From the NCBI GenBank assembly GCA_033032865.1, contig JAWHQI010000049.1, positions 2,852,001 through 2,916,000 of the forward strand: DNA of 64,000 bases, in the 5' to 3' direction. Every line of letters begins with the position of its first letter. Within the stretch, counting starts at the first letter, position 1. This stretch comes from Dactylorhiza incarnata (taxonomy: Eukaryota > Streptophyta > Magnoliopsida > Asparagales > Orchidaceae). The notes under the pieces are model-generated. The model was not told the DNA's origin, did not search any database, and saw only the letters and a program-made list of their open reading frames with translations. The position numbers and the translations under genes are program-made. Below are positions 35,167 to 45,760 of this stretch, in pieces.

Positions 35167-36402
35167 TTCTCTAGTCAGCAAAAGAAGAAATTCTTTTCTG
35201 ATTTAAAGAATTACTTCTGGGAGGACCCCTTTTTATTCCGTGTATGCACAGACCAGGTTGTGAGAAGATGTGTTTCAAGTGAGGAAGGCCATAAAATTTT
35301 ACGTCATTGTCATGAGGGACCCACCGGTGGTCATTATCATTCGAACCGAACCGCGAGGAAGGCGCTGGAGGCGGGCTTTTATTGGCCCACACTCTTCAAT
35401 GATGCTCATACCCTTGTGAGTACTTACGACAGCTGCCAGTGGTCAGGGAACATCTCTCGCCGGGATGAGATGCCCCAAAAAATTTTCTTAGAATGCAAAA
35501 TTTTCGACCTTTGGGGTATCGATTTTGTTGGTCCTCTCCCTCCCTCTTTTTCAAATAAATATATTCTAGTGGCGGTCGACTACGTATCGAGGTGGGCAGA
35601 AGCGCAAGCTCTCCCCACCAACGATGCGCGAGTCGTCGTTAATTTCTTAAAAAAATTATTTTCTCGATTTGGCATGCCGCGCGCTATTGTGAGTGATCGG
35701 GGCACCCATTTTTGCAATAGTCAATTTATAAAAAATTTAGCAAAATATGGTGTCACGCACAAATTATCCACCGCATATCACCCACAAACGAGCTGCCAAG
35801 TCGAAGTTGTTAATCGAGAATTAAAACAGATTTTAGAAAAAACAGTTTCTATTAATCGGAAGGATTGGGCAATAAAGCTCGATGACGCGCTATGGGCCTA
35901 TCGAACGGCGTACAAGACCGCTATCGGTTCTACACCGTATCGAATGGTTAATGGCAAGGCTTGCCACCTTCCAGTTGAATTAGAACACCGCGCATTTTGG
36001 GCGCTTAAATTTTTAAACCTCGATTCCACTCTAGCGGGAGAACAAAGAAAATTCCAAATGAACGAATTAGATGAGTGGCGAGCGAATGCGTATGAGAGCA
36101 ATAAATTATATAAGGAGCGAACAAAGTTTTATCACGATTAGCATATAAAATTTCCAAAAACTTTTTCGCTGGGCGATCTCGTCCTCCTTTATAATTCCCG
36201 CCTTCGCCTTTTTCCGGGAAAACTAAAATCCCGATGGTCCGGACCCTTTATTGTTAAAGAGGTTTGGTCCTATGGGACAATTTTAATTTCCAACCGGGAA
36301 AAGGGTACCTTCAAAGTTAACGGGCACCGCCTTAAATTATATCTTCCGGGAGAGTTAACTAATGAAAAGAGTGATTCGATTGTATTTCAACCTATAATAT
36401 GA
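35167..36402 (+). pseudogene. Integrase of Gyp-3, one stop before the C-terminal part
   Basis: The zinc-binding HHCC segment (H-C-H..C near 35300-35440), the catalytic core with Asp in [10 protein letters not shown] (about 35520) and V-S-D-R-G-T-H-F (about 35693), and Glu in Q-V-E-V-V-N-R-E (about 35800) are all in one frame from 35260 to 36141. An in-frame TAG then separates the GPY/F-like C-terminal part (..S-R-W-S-G-P-F-I-V-K.. near 36235), which ends at TGA 36402. The D,D-35-E residues are intact, so this is the best-preserved domain of the element. Confidence 0.88.
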
Positions 36403-37991
36403 TGGGCAAGTGGGTCAAGCTACGCGACCTTAAACAAAGCGCTTTTGGGAGGCACCCCAAAGTTATCTTTTTATTGTTTTCTCTTGTTCTTTAACATATT
36501 TTGTAGGTAATCGTCGCTTCCCCGCGCAAACTTCAAAAAAATCAGGGAAGCCCTTTCTCTTTCTTCCTTCTCTTTTATCATACTTTTCCTTTTTGTTTTG
36601 CACTTTATTTTCTTTTACTTCATACTTAGTTTTAAACATTGGGGACAATGTTTAAGTTTAAGTATGGGGGTGTAAATAGTTCTTTGTAAATAGTTGTTAA
36701 ATTAGAAAATTTTCAAAACAAAAAAATATGTTTTCTTCTATTTTAGCACTTGTAAAACCCAAAAACTCAAAACAAAATTTAGAAAATAGAAAAATTTAAA
36801 TCTTGGAAAGGGACGTTTGGGACCACACCCCATCTCACCTCCTAGTACCGTGAGAACCCTTCACGGGGTATACCTTGGGTAGTCCAAGAATAAACAAAAA
36901 AATTGTTAGCTTTTTAGTATATGTTTTTGTTTATTTCTTATAAAAAAAAGATAATATCAAAATTCAAAAAAATATATGAAAAAACTTAAAATACAAAAAA
37001 TTTAAATCTTATACCTCTCCTATTTGTTGTTTTTGTGATTTCTTAGAAATCTATTTGAGAATGTTTATAAGCATGTTTAAGTTTTTAATTGGCTAAAATT
37101 TTGCTTATCATAGATTGTTAATTTTAAATTTGAGGTAATCTTGATTTAAGAATCATCTTATGATTTTAAATTGATTAGAGATTTTATTTAGCATGACTTC
37201 TCTTTTTATTTTTAAATGGCTTCATTTTGTAGTAAATTTCCTAAACCTCTTTAGATTTCAATTATATTTTCTTCTAACTTTTTAGATCTTAGGAAATTTA
37301 ATGTTACTAGAATTTGCTCTCAATATAATTTAAAGCTAGCTAGATTTATTTCCCTTCCTTAGCCCCTTTGTGGCATAAAAAATGAAGTTTAAAAGATCAT
37401 ATGTTATGGGAATAAGAGGATAAAATTCATTATTCCCTAAAACATATGCACCCAAAATATTTGAAAAGATTATATGGCATGGAGTAAGAGGATAAAATTC
37501 ATTACTCCTAAACCATATACATTTTGGGTTGTTATTAGAAGAGAAAAAAAAATATAAAGGTGAGAGGAAAAAAATTCATCACCTCAAATCAAAGATCTCT
37601 TCTCATGCCAAATTTTATGAAATCCCCCTTAGCCAATTATCATTGTTCTAGTTTTAGTTGAAAATTATGGAGAGAGCAATATTTAGTAATTTACTTTTCC
37701 TTAAGTTTCATTTAAGGTAGAGTTCTTATAATTTTAATTTAATTTAGTTTTATAATTTCTACAATTTTGTCAAACTAATTAATTTTCTTGAGAAGTTCTT
37801 GCCTAAACATTTTTCCCTCTTTTCAAATCATCATCATAATTTAGGACTTAACTCCCCCTTGAATTTACTCTTAACTTAACTTTTGGTTAAATGAAATTTT
37901 AGTTTTAAATTAAAATTTTTTTAAGGATGTCTTATAAATTATGTCTCACACTTTTGCTCTGGAATAGCAAAACCTCAAGTATGGGGGTATT
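36403..37991 (+). other. 3' non-coding region of Gyp-3
   Basis: No envelope-like ORF is visible. A second polypurine-like tract (AAGTTTAAGTATGGGGGTG) lies at about 36654-36672. Two small hairpins occur at 36846-36890 (CCGTGA/TCACGG and CTTGG/CCAAG). The array of three larger hairpins is at 37398-37603. The true polypurine tract ends at 37991. Confidence 0.75.
37398..37603 (+). other. Array of three hairpins with the same loop on different stems (Gyp-3)
   Basis: Hairpin 1 (37398-37448): stems CATATGTT/AACATATG and GGGAATAA/TTATTCCC. Hairpin 2 (37451-37528): CCCAAAAT/ATTTTGGG, TATATGG/CCATATA, GGAGTAA/TTACTCC. Hairpin 3 (37537-37603): AGAAGAGA/TCTCTTCT and AGGTGA/TCACCT. The apical loop is GAGGATAAAATTCA in the first two and GAGGAAAAAAATTCA in the third. 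TGGCAT (37371) and ATGCCA (37605) could close the whole array. Stem sequences differ while pairing is kept, which points to selection on structure. Confidence 0.8.
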
Positions 37992-39264
37992 TGATAAGTA
38001 GTATTTTTATAACTTTTTAATAGAAAATTTTGTAAATATTTAATTTGTTTTTTCCTTTTTATGTCATTTCTAGGTCATAAGTGTTTATTTTGAAATTCTG
38101 TTTCTAATTTAGCTTAATTTCAATTTTTGTAGAATTTTGGGACAAATTGGAGAAATTGACAAGTACACGCCCTCAGTCACGCCCGTGACCAAGGGCGTGT
38201 AACCTAAAGATCAGTCCAGAGTCGATGCCACGCCAATTGAGCTAGTCCACAATGAGTCACGCCCTCGGTCACGCCCGTGACAAAGTGTCACGCCCGTGAC
38301 TAGGGGCGTGTAATATTAGAATCTTCCCAGCTGGCTGCTGACGAGACGTGGAGATGCTGTCGAGAAGTCAACCTAAGTCACGCCCGTGACCCACATGTCA
38401 CGGCCGTGACTTGCCCGCGTGATCTCTGCTTCGCCGCTGCGCCGAATTCCAGCCCACGCTGCATTTAATGAAGCCGTCCAAAGTCACGCCCGTGACCAAA
38501 ATTACACGGGCGTGTAATGTCCACTTTTCTCCGCGCCGTCCAGAAAGCCCACGCCGCTGTCGGATCCGATGTGAATAGTGCAGTCATGCCCTAGGTCACG
38601 CCCATGACCGAGGGCGTGTAACTTGAAATTTTTGCCTATAAATTCAGAGGCTCTCCTTGAGTCCAGGGTTCAGAATTTTGGAGATGGGGAGGTGCTGTTA
38701 GAGCTGAGAGTGAGTTTTTCAAGTTAATGTTCATGTTTCTTAAGGATTTCATGTTCTCTTCCCTTTCAATTCATGCAATGTTTTAATATAACTTTTATGT
38801 ACTAGTTTTCTTAAGCTTGTAACCTTCATTTTCCTTAGCTTTGCACTCTTTAATTAAGGCTTGTAATAGTTTTTGATTTTCAATAAAAAAATAGTTTCCT
38901 CTTTCATGTTCTCTTTCTCCTTAAGTAATTTCTTCCTTTTCATGCAATGTCAATCTTTCTCTCCTTAGTAATGTCTTTTTTATGCAATGTCAATTTCTCT
39001 TTCCTTTAATGCAATATTTAATCTTTTCATTTAGCTTGCAATTAGTTTTTTTTAGCTAAGTAATCAAAACCTCAAATTTTCATCGATAAGATAATGGTGA
39101 TTTTCCTCGAAGTAGAAGTAATCAACGCGCCCCGTGGAATACGACCTTGATATTCCTAAATATCCTATACTATAGACGATAAGGTACACTTGCCTTAATC
39201 GAATATAGTTTTGGAGAAAAATCTTTATCCTTCGCTTAATTTCAAAACCGCAAAATCTATATCA
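37992..39264 (+). repeat. 3' LTR of Gyp-3
   Basis: The partner of 29667-30936, directly followed by the target-site copy AGCAC. TATA box at 38637-38643. Confidence 0.95.
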
Positions 39265-39501
39265 AGCACAGAAAATACTATTTAAAGCTTTTGCATTTAG
39301 TTGACTTTCCTGTTTATTTGATTCATCCGCTGGTCTAACTATTGTTATATCCCATGCATTGATATCTAAATTTTTAATAAAACATTCCATTAAAAATCTC
39401 CACCCTTTATAATTTCTCCCTTCGAATAAATGTGGTTTAAGAGATTTTTCTTCTTCATAAAAATTTACACCACTAATAGAAGCGAGATCACGAGACACCA
39501 T
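39265..39501 (-). pseudogene. Cop-3 Gag, N-terminal part
   Basis: ATG 39501 opens a frame with the R-N-Y-K-G-W-R-F-L-M pattern of the Gag family. It is cut at 39265 by Gyp-3 exactly where the AGCAC duplication starts; the rest is at 28442-29666. Confidence 0.75.
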
Positions 39502-39550
39502 TATTCCCGGTTGTTAGACTGTTTTGGAATAACCTGGCTCTGATTCCACT

Positions 39551-39949
39551 TGTTGGATTGTGAGGCGCCCTTAGGGGGGGGGGGCGCTGAATAAGGGTTT
39601 TAAAAACTTATACTTTATCTTAAAACATTTGTAGTTAGAAAAGAAGAAGCCAAGTAATATAAAAGAGAAACATGATTTTATTAAACTTGAGATATGAAAT
39701 TACAAAAATTGATTTCTTATTAAGCTAGAAATTGTGGGCTATAAATATAAAAATCCTTCTTGTTTTCTATCCCGACTCGTATCCCCACGAACCAGTGGCT
39801 TTAGCCTATCCTCCCACGGAGATGTCCTCAAGTCACTATAGCCTTTCTATCCCCAGAAAAGTCCTCGAGCACACCCTAGATCTACGACCTAGACCTAGTC
39901 GCCAACACGAGGCGAATTCACTCCATGATGGTAATTGTTGTTTATTGGG
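39551..39949 (-). repeat. Cop-3 LTR fragment with adjoining primer site
   Basis: It starts TGTTGGATT with an 11-G tract, preceded on the minus-strand side by TGGAATCAGAGCC (39548-39536), a degraded tRNA-iMet site. The LTR is cut at about 39949 by another LTR-like sequence. Confidence 0.75.
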
Positions 39950-40318
39950 TGTCAACTTATCACATAGAGGGGGGGGGGGGGGGGTGAATAGGTTTTTCAA
40001 GTTATTTTATCCCCTTTAAGGTGTTCTTGATTTCTGATTAATAGATCTATAAATTATAAAACACAACACAGAAAACACACAGTGATCTATAAATGTTCCT
40101 CAAGACAGGGTGTCTTGAGTTGTCCTCTTTCCCTCTGCGCCTACCTAGCAGTGTGCTAGGCTCGGCAAACTCTGCCAAATCTTCAGGCCCGCAAGCCTTA
40201 CAACACGGACCCTTAAGTCCCACAGCCTAAGCCCGCAAGCCCCTACTGCACCCGAGCCCGCAAACTCGACACTCAGGCCCTCAAGCCCTACACAACACAA
40301 ACCCACAAGTCCTATGCT
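39950..40318 (-). repeat. Cop-4: LTR fragment of a more distant copia-like family
   Basis: It begins TGTCAACTTATCACATAGA followed by 16 G and TGAATAGG, the same edge design as the other LTRs but otherwise different sequence, rich in CCCGCAAGCC-type repeats. It is interrupted at 40319 by Cop-5. Confidence 0.6.
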
Positions 40319-41535
40319 TGTTGGATCGGTCGGCGCCCTTAGAGGGGGGGGGGGGGGGGGTGAATAAGGGTTTTAAAAAACTTAAGATTATATTTAGAAA
40401 ACTTTGAAATATTGCAAGATTAATACAATGAGAAATCAAGTAAAACAATAATGAATAGACATGCTTTATTAATATCAAATAATGTTTTACAAAACTTGAC
40501 TTCTATGATGCTAGAAATCGAGGGCGACTAGTAAAACTCTTTTTCGTTTTCTATACCGACTCGTATCCCCACGAACCGGTTGGCTTTAGCCGATCTCTCC
40601 CCACATACGGCCTCTAGCCGCTCTAGCCAATCTATCCCCAGAAAGGCCTCGAGCACCCCCTAGACCTAGCCTAGATCTAGTCGCCAACACGAGGCGAATT
40701 TCAGCCCCAAGTCCTACCCCAGACCTAGTCGCCAACACGAGGCAATTTCACTACCGTTTACAGAAAAGATATGAAATGAAAATACAATAATATAAAAACT
40801 CCCTCTATGTGGATCTCTTGGAGAAGTGGACGAAGGCCCGCAGAGTATGATCGTAGTCGATGCGGCCTTTCGTCACGATGATGATGCATGTTGAAATCTT
40901 CTCCACGGATCTCCTTAAGGCTTTATGGAATTGTGGGAGTATCGCTTGAATCTTCCTCTCTCTGCAGTGACACGAAGCTCTGGAGTTTGGGATTGGAGGA
41001 GGATTAAGAATTCGGAGCCAAAGCACTCAATTTATAGCCTCAGCGCTACCGCCGGCGCTAGCGCTACCGCCGGCACTAGCCCGGATTAGGTAACAAATTG
41101 CGCGGCAGAATCTCCCATCCGCGGTAACGAGGCTTTCATTCCTTCTGTGTTCACCGATACCGCCGGCGTTATCTGCTACCGCCAGGCGTTAGCTCCTTCC
41201 ATAACAGCTCTCAGAAACGCGCTCTTCATTGCTAGCGCCCGGCGCAAAGTGCTACCGCCGGCGCTAGTGGGAGTATCTCTCTTCTGTTTTCATTCGTCGG
41301 AATTCGTCGGGAGTTCACGAGAACATTCGACGAACGACAGCTAGCGCCTGCGCTAGTGCTACCGCCAGCGCTAGTGGACGATTTGGATTTGATGGCTCAA
41401 CTTTGGGGCAACCTTCTTATGTAATCCTTGAGTCATGTGGACTTTGTTATCCTGCACACTTGAACACACAAGATAAAATACACATAGGATTTGTTATTCT
41501 CAAACCTAGGAGATGCGGAAGATCGTGTTCCAACA
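40319..41535 (-). repeat. Cop-5 LTR (left)
   Basis: TGTTGG..CCAACA ends with a G17 tract. The minus-strand TATA (TATAAA) is at 41031-41036, with GCGCTACCGCCGGCGCTAGC motifs from 41043 to 41375. Confidence 0.92.
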
Positions 41536-41563
41536 AACTCCCCCTTTTGATAATAACAAATCC
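41487..41563 (-). other. Inverted repeat bracketing the Cop-5 polypurine/LTR junction (first copy)
   Basis: GGATTTGTTATT (41487-41498) pairs with AATAACAAATCC (41552-41563); counting the next six bases, 17 of 18 match. The second copy is at 48455-48466 and 48520-48531. Confidence 0.8.
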
Positions 41564-43336
41564 ATTAATGATAAAACAAAGCATTAATAAATAAGCATGA
41601 TGAAACTCTACTTGTGTGTGTGTGAGAGTGATGACTTTAGGATAATTATTGATTTTAGCATTTAGAATTGCTTCCCCTAAATATATGCTCCCCCTAAGTG
41701 AATGCTCCCCTAATATATAAACAATCATCTGAATTTGTCATGTTGGGTTTATGATAGCGGGTTACATGATTAATCATGTTAGTTCTCCCCCTTTTGCATT
41801 TTATCATGTTAGTTCTCCCCCTTTGTTATTAGCAAAAGTGGGTAGGGAAACAAAGCACTAAAAAAATGTGTAAATAAAAAAGAAGGCATGATCGAGTTTT
41901 TTTAAGTAAATGATAAGGAGTTTTAGACTTGTCTTTCATTGAAAATGATCAGAGTTATGACTTATTTTATCCCTTTTGTTTGTAGTTCTCCCCCTTTTAT
42001 ATATCAGAGTTTAAGCAAAAAATTATGATTTTCCCTTTAGGTAAGAGTTTTAAGCATAAAAAATAATGATTTCCAAGTAACCAGTCTACCCAGACAATAT
42101 GTCAACACCCTAGCCCCGTACTAAGTGACGGATGGGCATGAGGAGCTGCAAACAAGCCGTAGATTGGGGTGTTAGTCCCTTATGCAAACACTAGATGAAA
42201 CTCAACCTAGCACTCTTTCCCCCAGTGCCTCGCAAGGCCCCACTGGAACCCTCCCCGGTTAAGGACAAGACATGACTAGAGATAAGGTTATCTAATGTCT
42301 ACACCCCTACGCCCCCGCTATGGTGAGAAATGAAGTCATGGATAACAATTATTGGAAACAATTAGCATTTAAATCTTAATGGGAAATTTCATAGCATATG
42401 GATTTTTATTTGAAAATTAAAATACTCTTAGCAATATTGAAATTCATGAATGAATTAGAGTTTGAGCATTGCGGAAGATTTCGAAAAAAAAACATCATAG
42501 TACTAAGAGTTTAAGTTTAAAAAAAGGAGATGTTTTTGAGTTTCAAAATGAACTTTAGAAAGATAAGAGTTGAAGCATTTTCGAATAAAGAAACAACATC
42601 ATTTTGGCAATTTGAAGTAAGAGGTAAAATTTAATTTGAAATTCAATAATAAGAGGATGTTGTTATAAGCAATATTTCACTTGTTGGAGGAGTGTTTAGC
42701 ATAAAAGTTTATATAGAGATAAATCAGAGTTTTTAGCATAAAAATGATATGCGTGTTAAAACAATCAATATAAATTTTACCAAGCAAGTCTACCATTTGT
42801 TTTTAAGAAAAATTGAGATTTTACACTTGATATAAGCATTAAAGCACAAGGTAAAAAATATATGGTGATGATGCGGAAGACTTGTAGAAATACATGAAAC
42901 ATCTTATTTTAATCAAGGATAATCCATAAAAAGATATATGAGTTAATTTCAAAAAGAAGATGTTTATGTAAATCATGTTTCAATGAAAATCTTTTATGGT
43001 TGACAAAAACTAACCAAGCATGAAATAATACTATCACAAAGAGATTACTACAATGTTATTTCAATTCACAATTTCAAGTCATACCAAACATTGTAGAAAG
43101 CATGCTGAGTTATCTAATGCATTTCATAAGTAAAGAGTAGTATAGAGTTTGCATTAGGATCCAATACTCATGAGAAGAAGTGTTATGGAAGATAATGATG
43201 TGCACATAAGTGTATTTTTGAGTAGAGTAAACACATGTTTTAATTAAAAATACAAGTAATATGTAAAGTGAAAGCACAATGAAACACAAATAATTTTACT
43301 TCCACTCACTTCAATGCACAAAAAAATGTACAACTA

Positions 43337-43573
43337 CCAAGGTGCTTTGCACACACAATGCTCATTAAGACTTATCAGGGTGCAAGGTAGTGCTTGGGGG
43401 ATCACATAATTTTATTCTTGTTTTTTTTTATTGTGATCCGGTGTACTTAAGAATAAGTGGTTTTTATTTTGAAAGAAAGTAATGGTTTGCACAAGATACT
43501 TTACTATTCTTTCCAAGGTGCTCAACCTCACAACGCTTATTAAGACTTATCAGGAGGTTCAAGTAGTGCTTGG
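43337..43573 (-). other. Pair of hairpins with shared loop and different stems (Cop-5)
   Basis: Hairpin 1 (43337-43397): CCAAG/CTTGG outside, TTGCAC/GTGCAA inside. Hairpin 2 (43513-43573): CCAAG/CTTGG outside, AACCTC/GAGGTT inside. Both loops contain GCT(C/T)ATTAAGACTTATCAG. Further pairings surround them: GGTTTGC-ACAAG (from 43489) with CTTGT..GCAAACC (to 43648), and AAGTGGTT near 43455 with AACCACTT near 43670. Confidence 0.7.
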
Positions 43574-45292
43574 TAGAGATAACTTTGTTAAATTATTTCA
43601 TGATTTTTTTTGTGCAAAGTTCTCCGAATACACTTGTTTGGCAAACCAATATAATTTATAAGAAAGATAACCACTTTTCTTAATTTGTAAAAGTGCAAAT
43701 AAAGGAGTGTAGGTAAGATACTTGTGCAATTTTAATTCATTGTACTAATACAACACATACACAAGCATTCTTAGATTTAAACACAAATGTAGACAATGCC
43801 AAAAATAAGTGAGTGAATAAAGATCATTATCAAACATAAAACATTTACTCATACTTAGAGGCATGCTACGCATAGTTCTACACAACTTTTACAATATAAT
43901 TGATGCACATATTAATAGATGTATCAAAGCATGATGAAAACAATGTTCAAAGTAGTTTGAAAAGATAAATTGCAACATTATAGAAGTTCTAAATAATAGA
44001 TTATATCATGCTTGATTTTCAATGAAGTCCATACAATATTTTTGATATTTTTGAAGAATAATTTTTACTTAAAGTTTGAACTCATAAAAAATTGATCTTG
44101 GACTTCCCGAGGACTACCTTGTGAGAGGTTCGCCCGGTACTAGGTGATATGATGGGATGATAGCTCAAATCACCCTTTCGCAAGATACAAGTAAAAAGTT
44201 AAGTTCAAAAACTAACAATGTTTGATAATAATTTGTTTATTGTTTTATATTTTTGTATTTGATTTTTGCTTTAAGAAATAGAATTTAAACAACTGACAAA
44301 ACACAAATGCAAAACATATAATATAAAATAAAAGCATATTTTTGTATTTTGATTTTTCAAAAATAAAATAGAATCAGATATGCAAAACTAAATAGTACAT
44401 ATAGATCAAAATATTTTTAGAAATTTTCCAAAATTTTAAAACCACAAAAATTCGAAACTCGACGCTAGCGCCGGCGCTAGCGCCAGCGCGGGAAACAGTA
44501 AGTGATTTTTTAGGGTTTTGAAAATTTTGATGCTTGAACCTGATTAGGTGTCCCATTAGTAGTTTCATGGTGAATTTGCTGAATTTTTGGAAATGTTTTG
44601 GATAGTGCAAATTTCATGAAACATTAGCGATTTTGTATATGACTTTATCAAATAAACTTAGCATGAGATATAAATTATTATATCTCCATTTTAATTTTTC
44701 TAAGGCTTGTATTTATCAATCTAATGTTGCTTGACAATGATAGGAAATGTAAGCACGAGAAGATATGAATGAACAAATCAAATATGCATGATTTTAATGA
44801 TTAAAAATAATGTTCATGCACAAGAATATCTTGGATAAGCCCTAGATGAGAATACCCAGCCTGTATATCTTGGTAAACATATAAAGCCTAACATAGACAC
44901 GAATATTCTTTAGGTGTCAATGTTAGAATGATAAGTTTGAGATTAATGTTATACCAAGGTTTGAGAATGTTTCAACATATAGACCTAGAATGGAGTGACG
45001 ATTCTATTTGATTTGATATCAAGATGATTCAAAGGTCTAAACTAGAAATATATATCACAATACACACATAATACACCATAATACCAACCATGGTAAACAA
45101 TTATAATGTCAATTGTTATCATATAATTTGTGATAATTGTTTATAGATGATTCTTGATATGAATTATGATTTTAGAGATGTTTAGCAAAGGATATCACTA
45201 GATCATGGTGGTGTTTGTGAATTCAATATTCATTATGAAGATAACTTCTTTTAATACATTTTAGTGATTTTTCCTTTAATTAAGAATTTTGA

Positions 45293-45316
45293 ATATATAT
45301 ATATATATATATATAT
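45293..45316. repeat. (TA)n microsatellite
   Basis: About 12 TA units inside the Cop-5 internal region; absent from the equivalent place in Cop-2. Confidence 0.9.
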
Positions 45317-45760
45317 GTGTGATTTTTTGATAGGTGAACAATGACACCCATATTGAAAGTTGAGCTTTTATTTAAATCTTGAATTTTCTTTTAGATTAAG
45401 TTATTTCACTAAACCACTTGTTGGTGAAGGCTAAGAATCCTAATAACCAGATTTAATTTGAACTATCTTATAGCAAATTTATAGTTTGATTCATATGGAT
45501 AATATAAGATTTTTATAATAATAAAAGATAGGTCATCAGAATAAAAATATGATTTTGATTTTTGATCAAAAATGATTTATAAACTTTTTAAGCTTTATGA
45601 GATAAAATGATATTTCCAATACTATATAGGATGACCATGGCATGATAGTTTAAAAAGAACACAAAAAGAAAAAGATTGAAAAGACATTAAAGCACATCAT
45701 GAAGTAGAAATTTGTGTATTTTATTTTAATTGATTTCTACTTCATGCAAAAGATGGGATA

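Larger units (their letters stand above)
29667..39264 (+). mobile_element. Gyp-3: full-length Athila-like Ty3/gypsy element
   Basis: 9.6 kb with LTRs 29667-30936 and 37992-39264 (TGAT..ATCA), target-site duplication AGCAC (29662-29666 and 39265-39269), tRNA-Asp-like primer site, gag, protease, reverse transcriptase, RNase H and integrase in order on the plus strand, ~1.6 kb of non-coding DNA, and a polypurine tract (AAGTATGGGGGTATT). The D-L-G-A-S-I-N-L-M-P protease motif, the A-I-T-L-R-S-G-K motif and the order place it near Athila. All polyprotein parts carry frameshifts or stops. No envelope-like ORF is seen. Confidence 0.95.
26150..39949 (-). mobile_element. Cop-3: gag-only copia-like element with antisense ORF, split by Gyp-3
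   Basis: On the minus strand: LTR (from 39949 down to 39551), primer site, gag (39501-39265 and 29666-28442), spacer, and an antisense ORF on the plus strand (26730-27833). The 3' end is not seen because Cop-1 sits at 26149. Gyp-3 is inserted in gag; the joined flanks reproduce the undisturbed Gag sequence seen in Cop-2. Confidence 0.75.
41536..45760 (-). other. Non-coding internal region of Cop-5
   Basis: Collinear with Cop-2 14318-18239: reiterated polypurine-like tracts (41536-41830), a conserved block at about 42090-42350, paired hairpins at 43337-43573, the GC-rich cluster GACGCTAGCGCCGGCGCTAG with GCGCGGGAAACAGT at 44461-44492, and a (TA)n run at 45293-45316. No ORF is credible. Confidence 0.75.
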
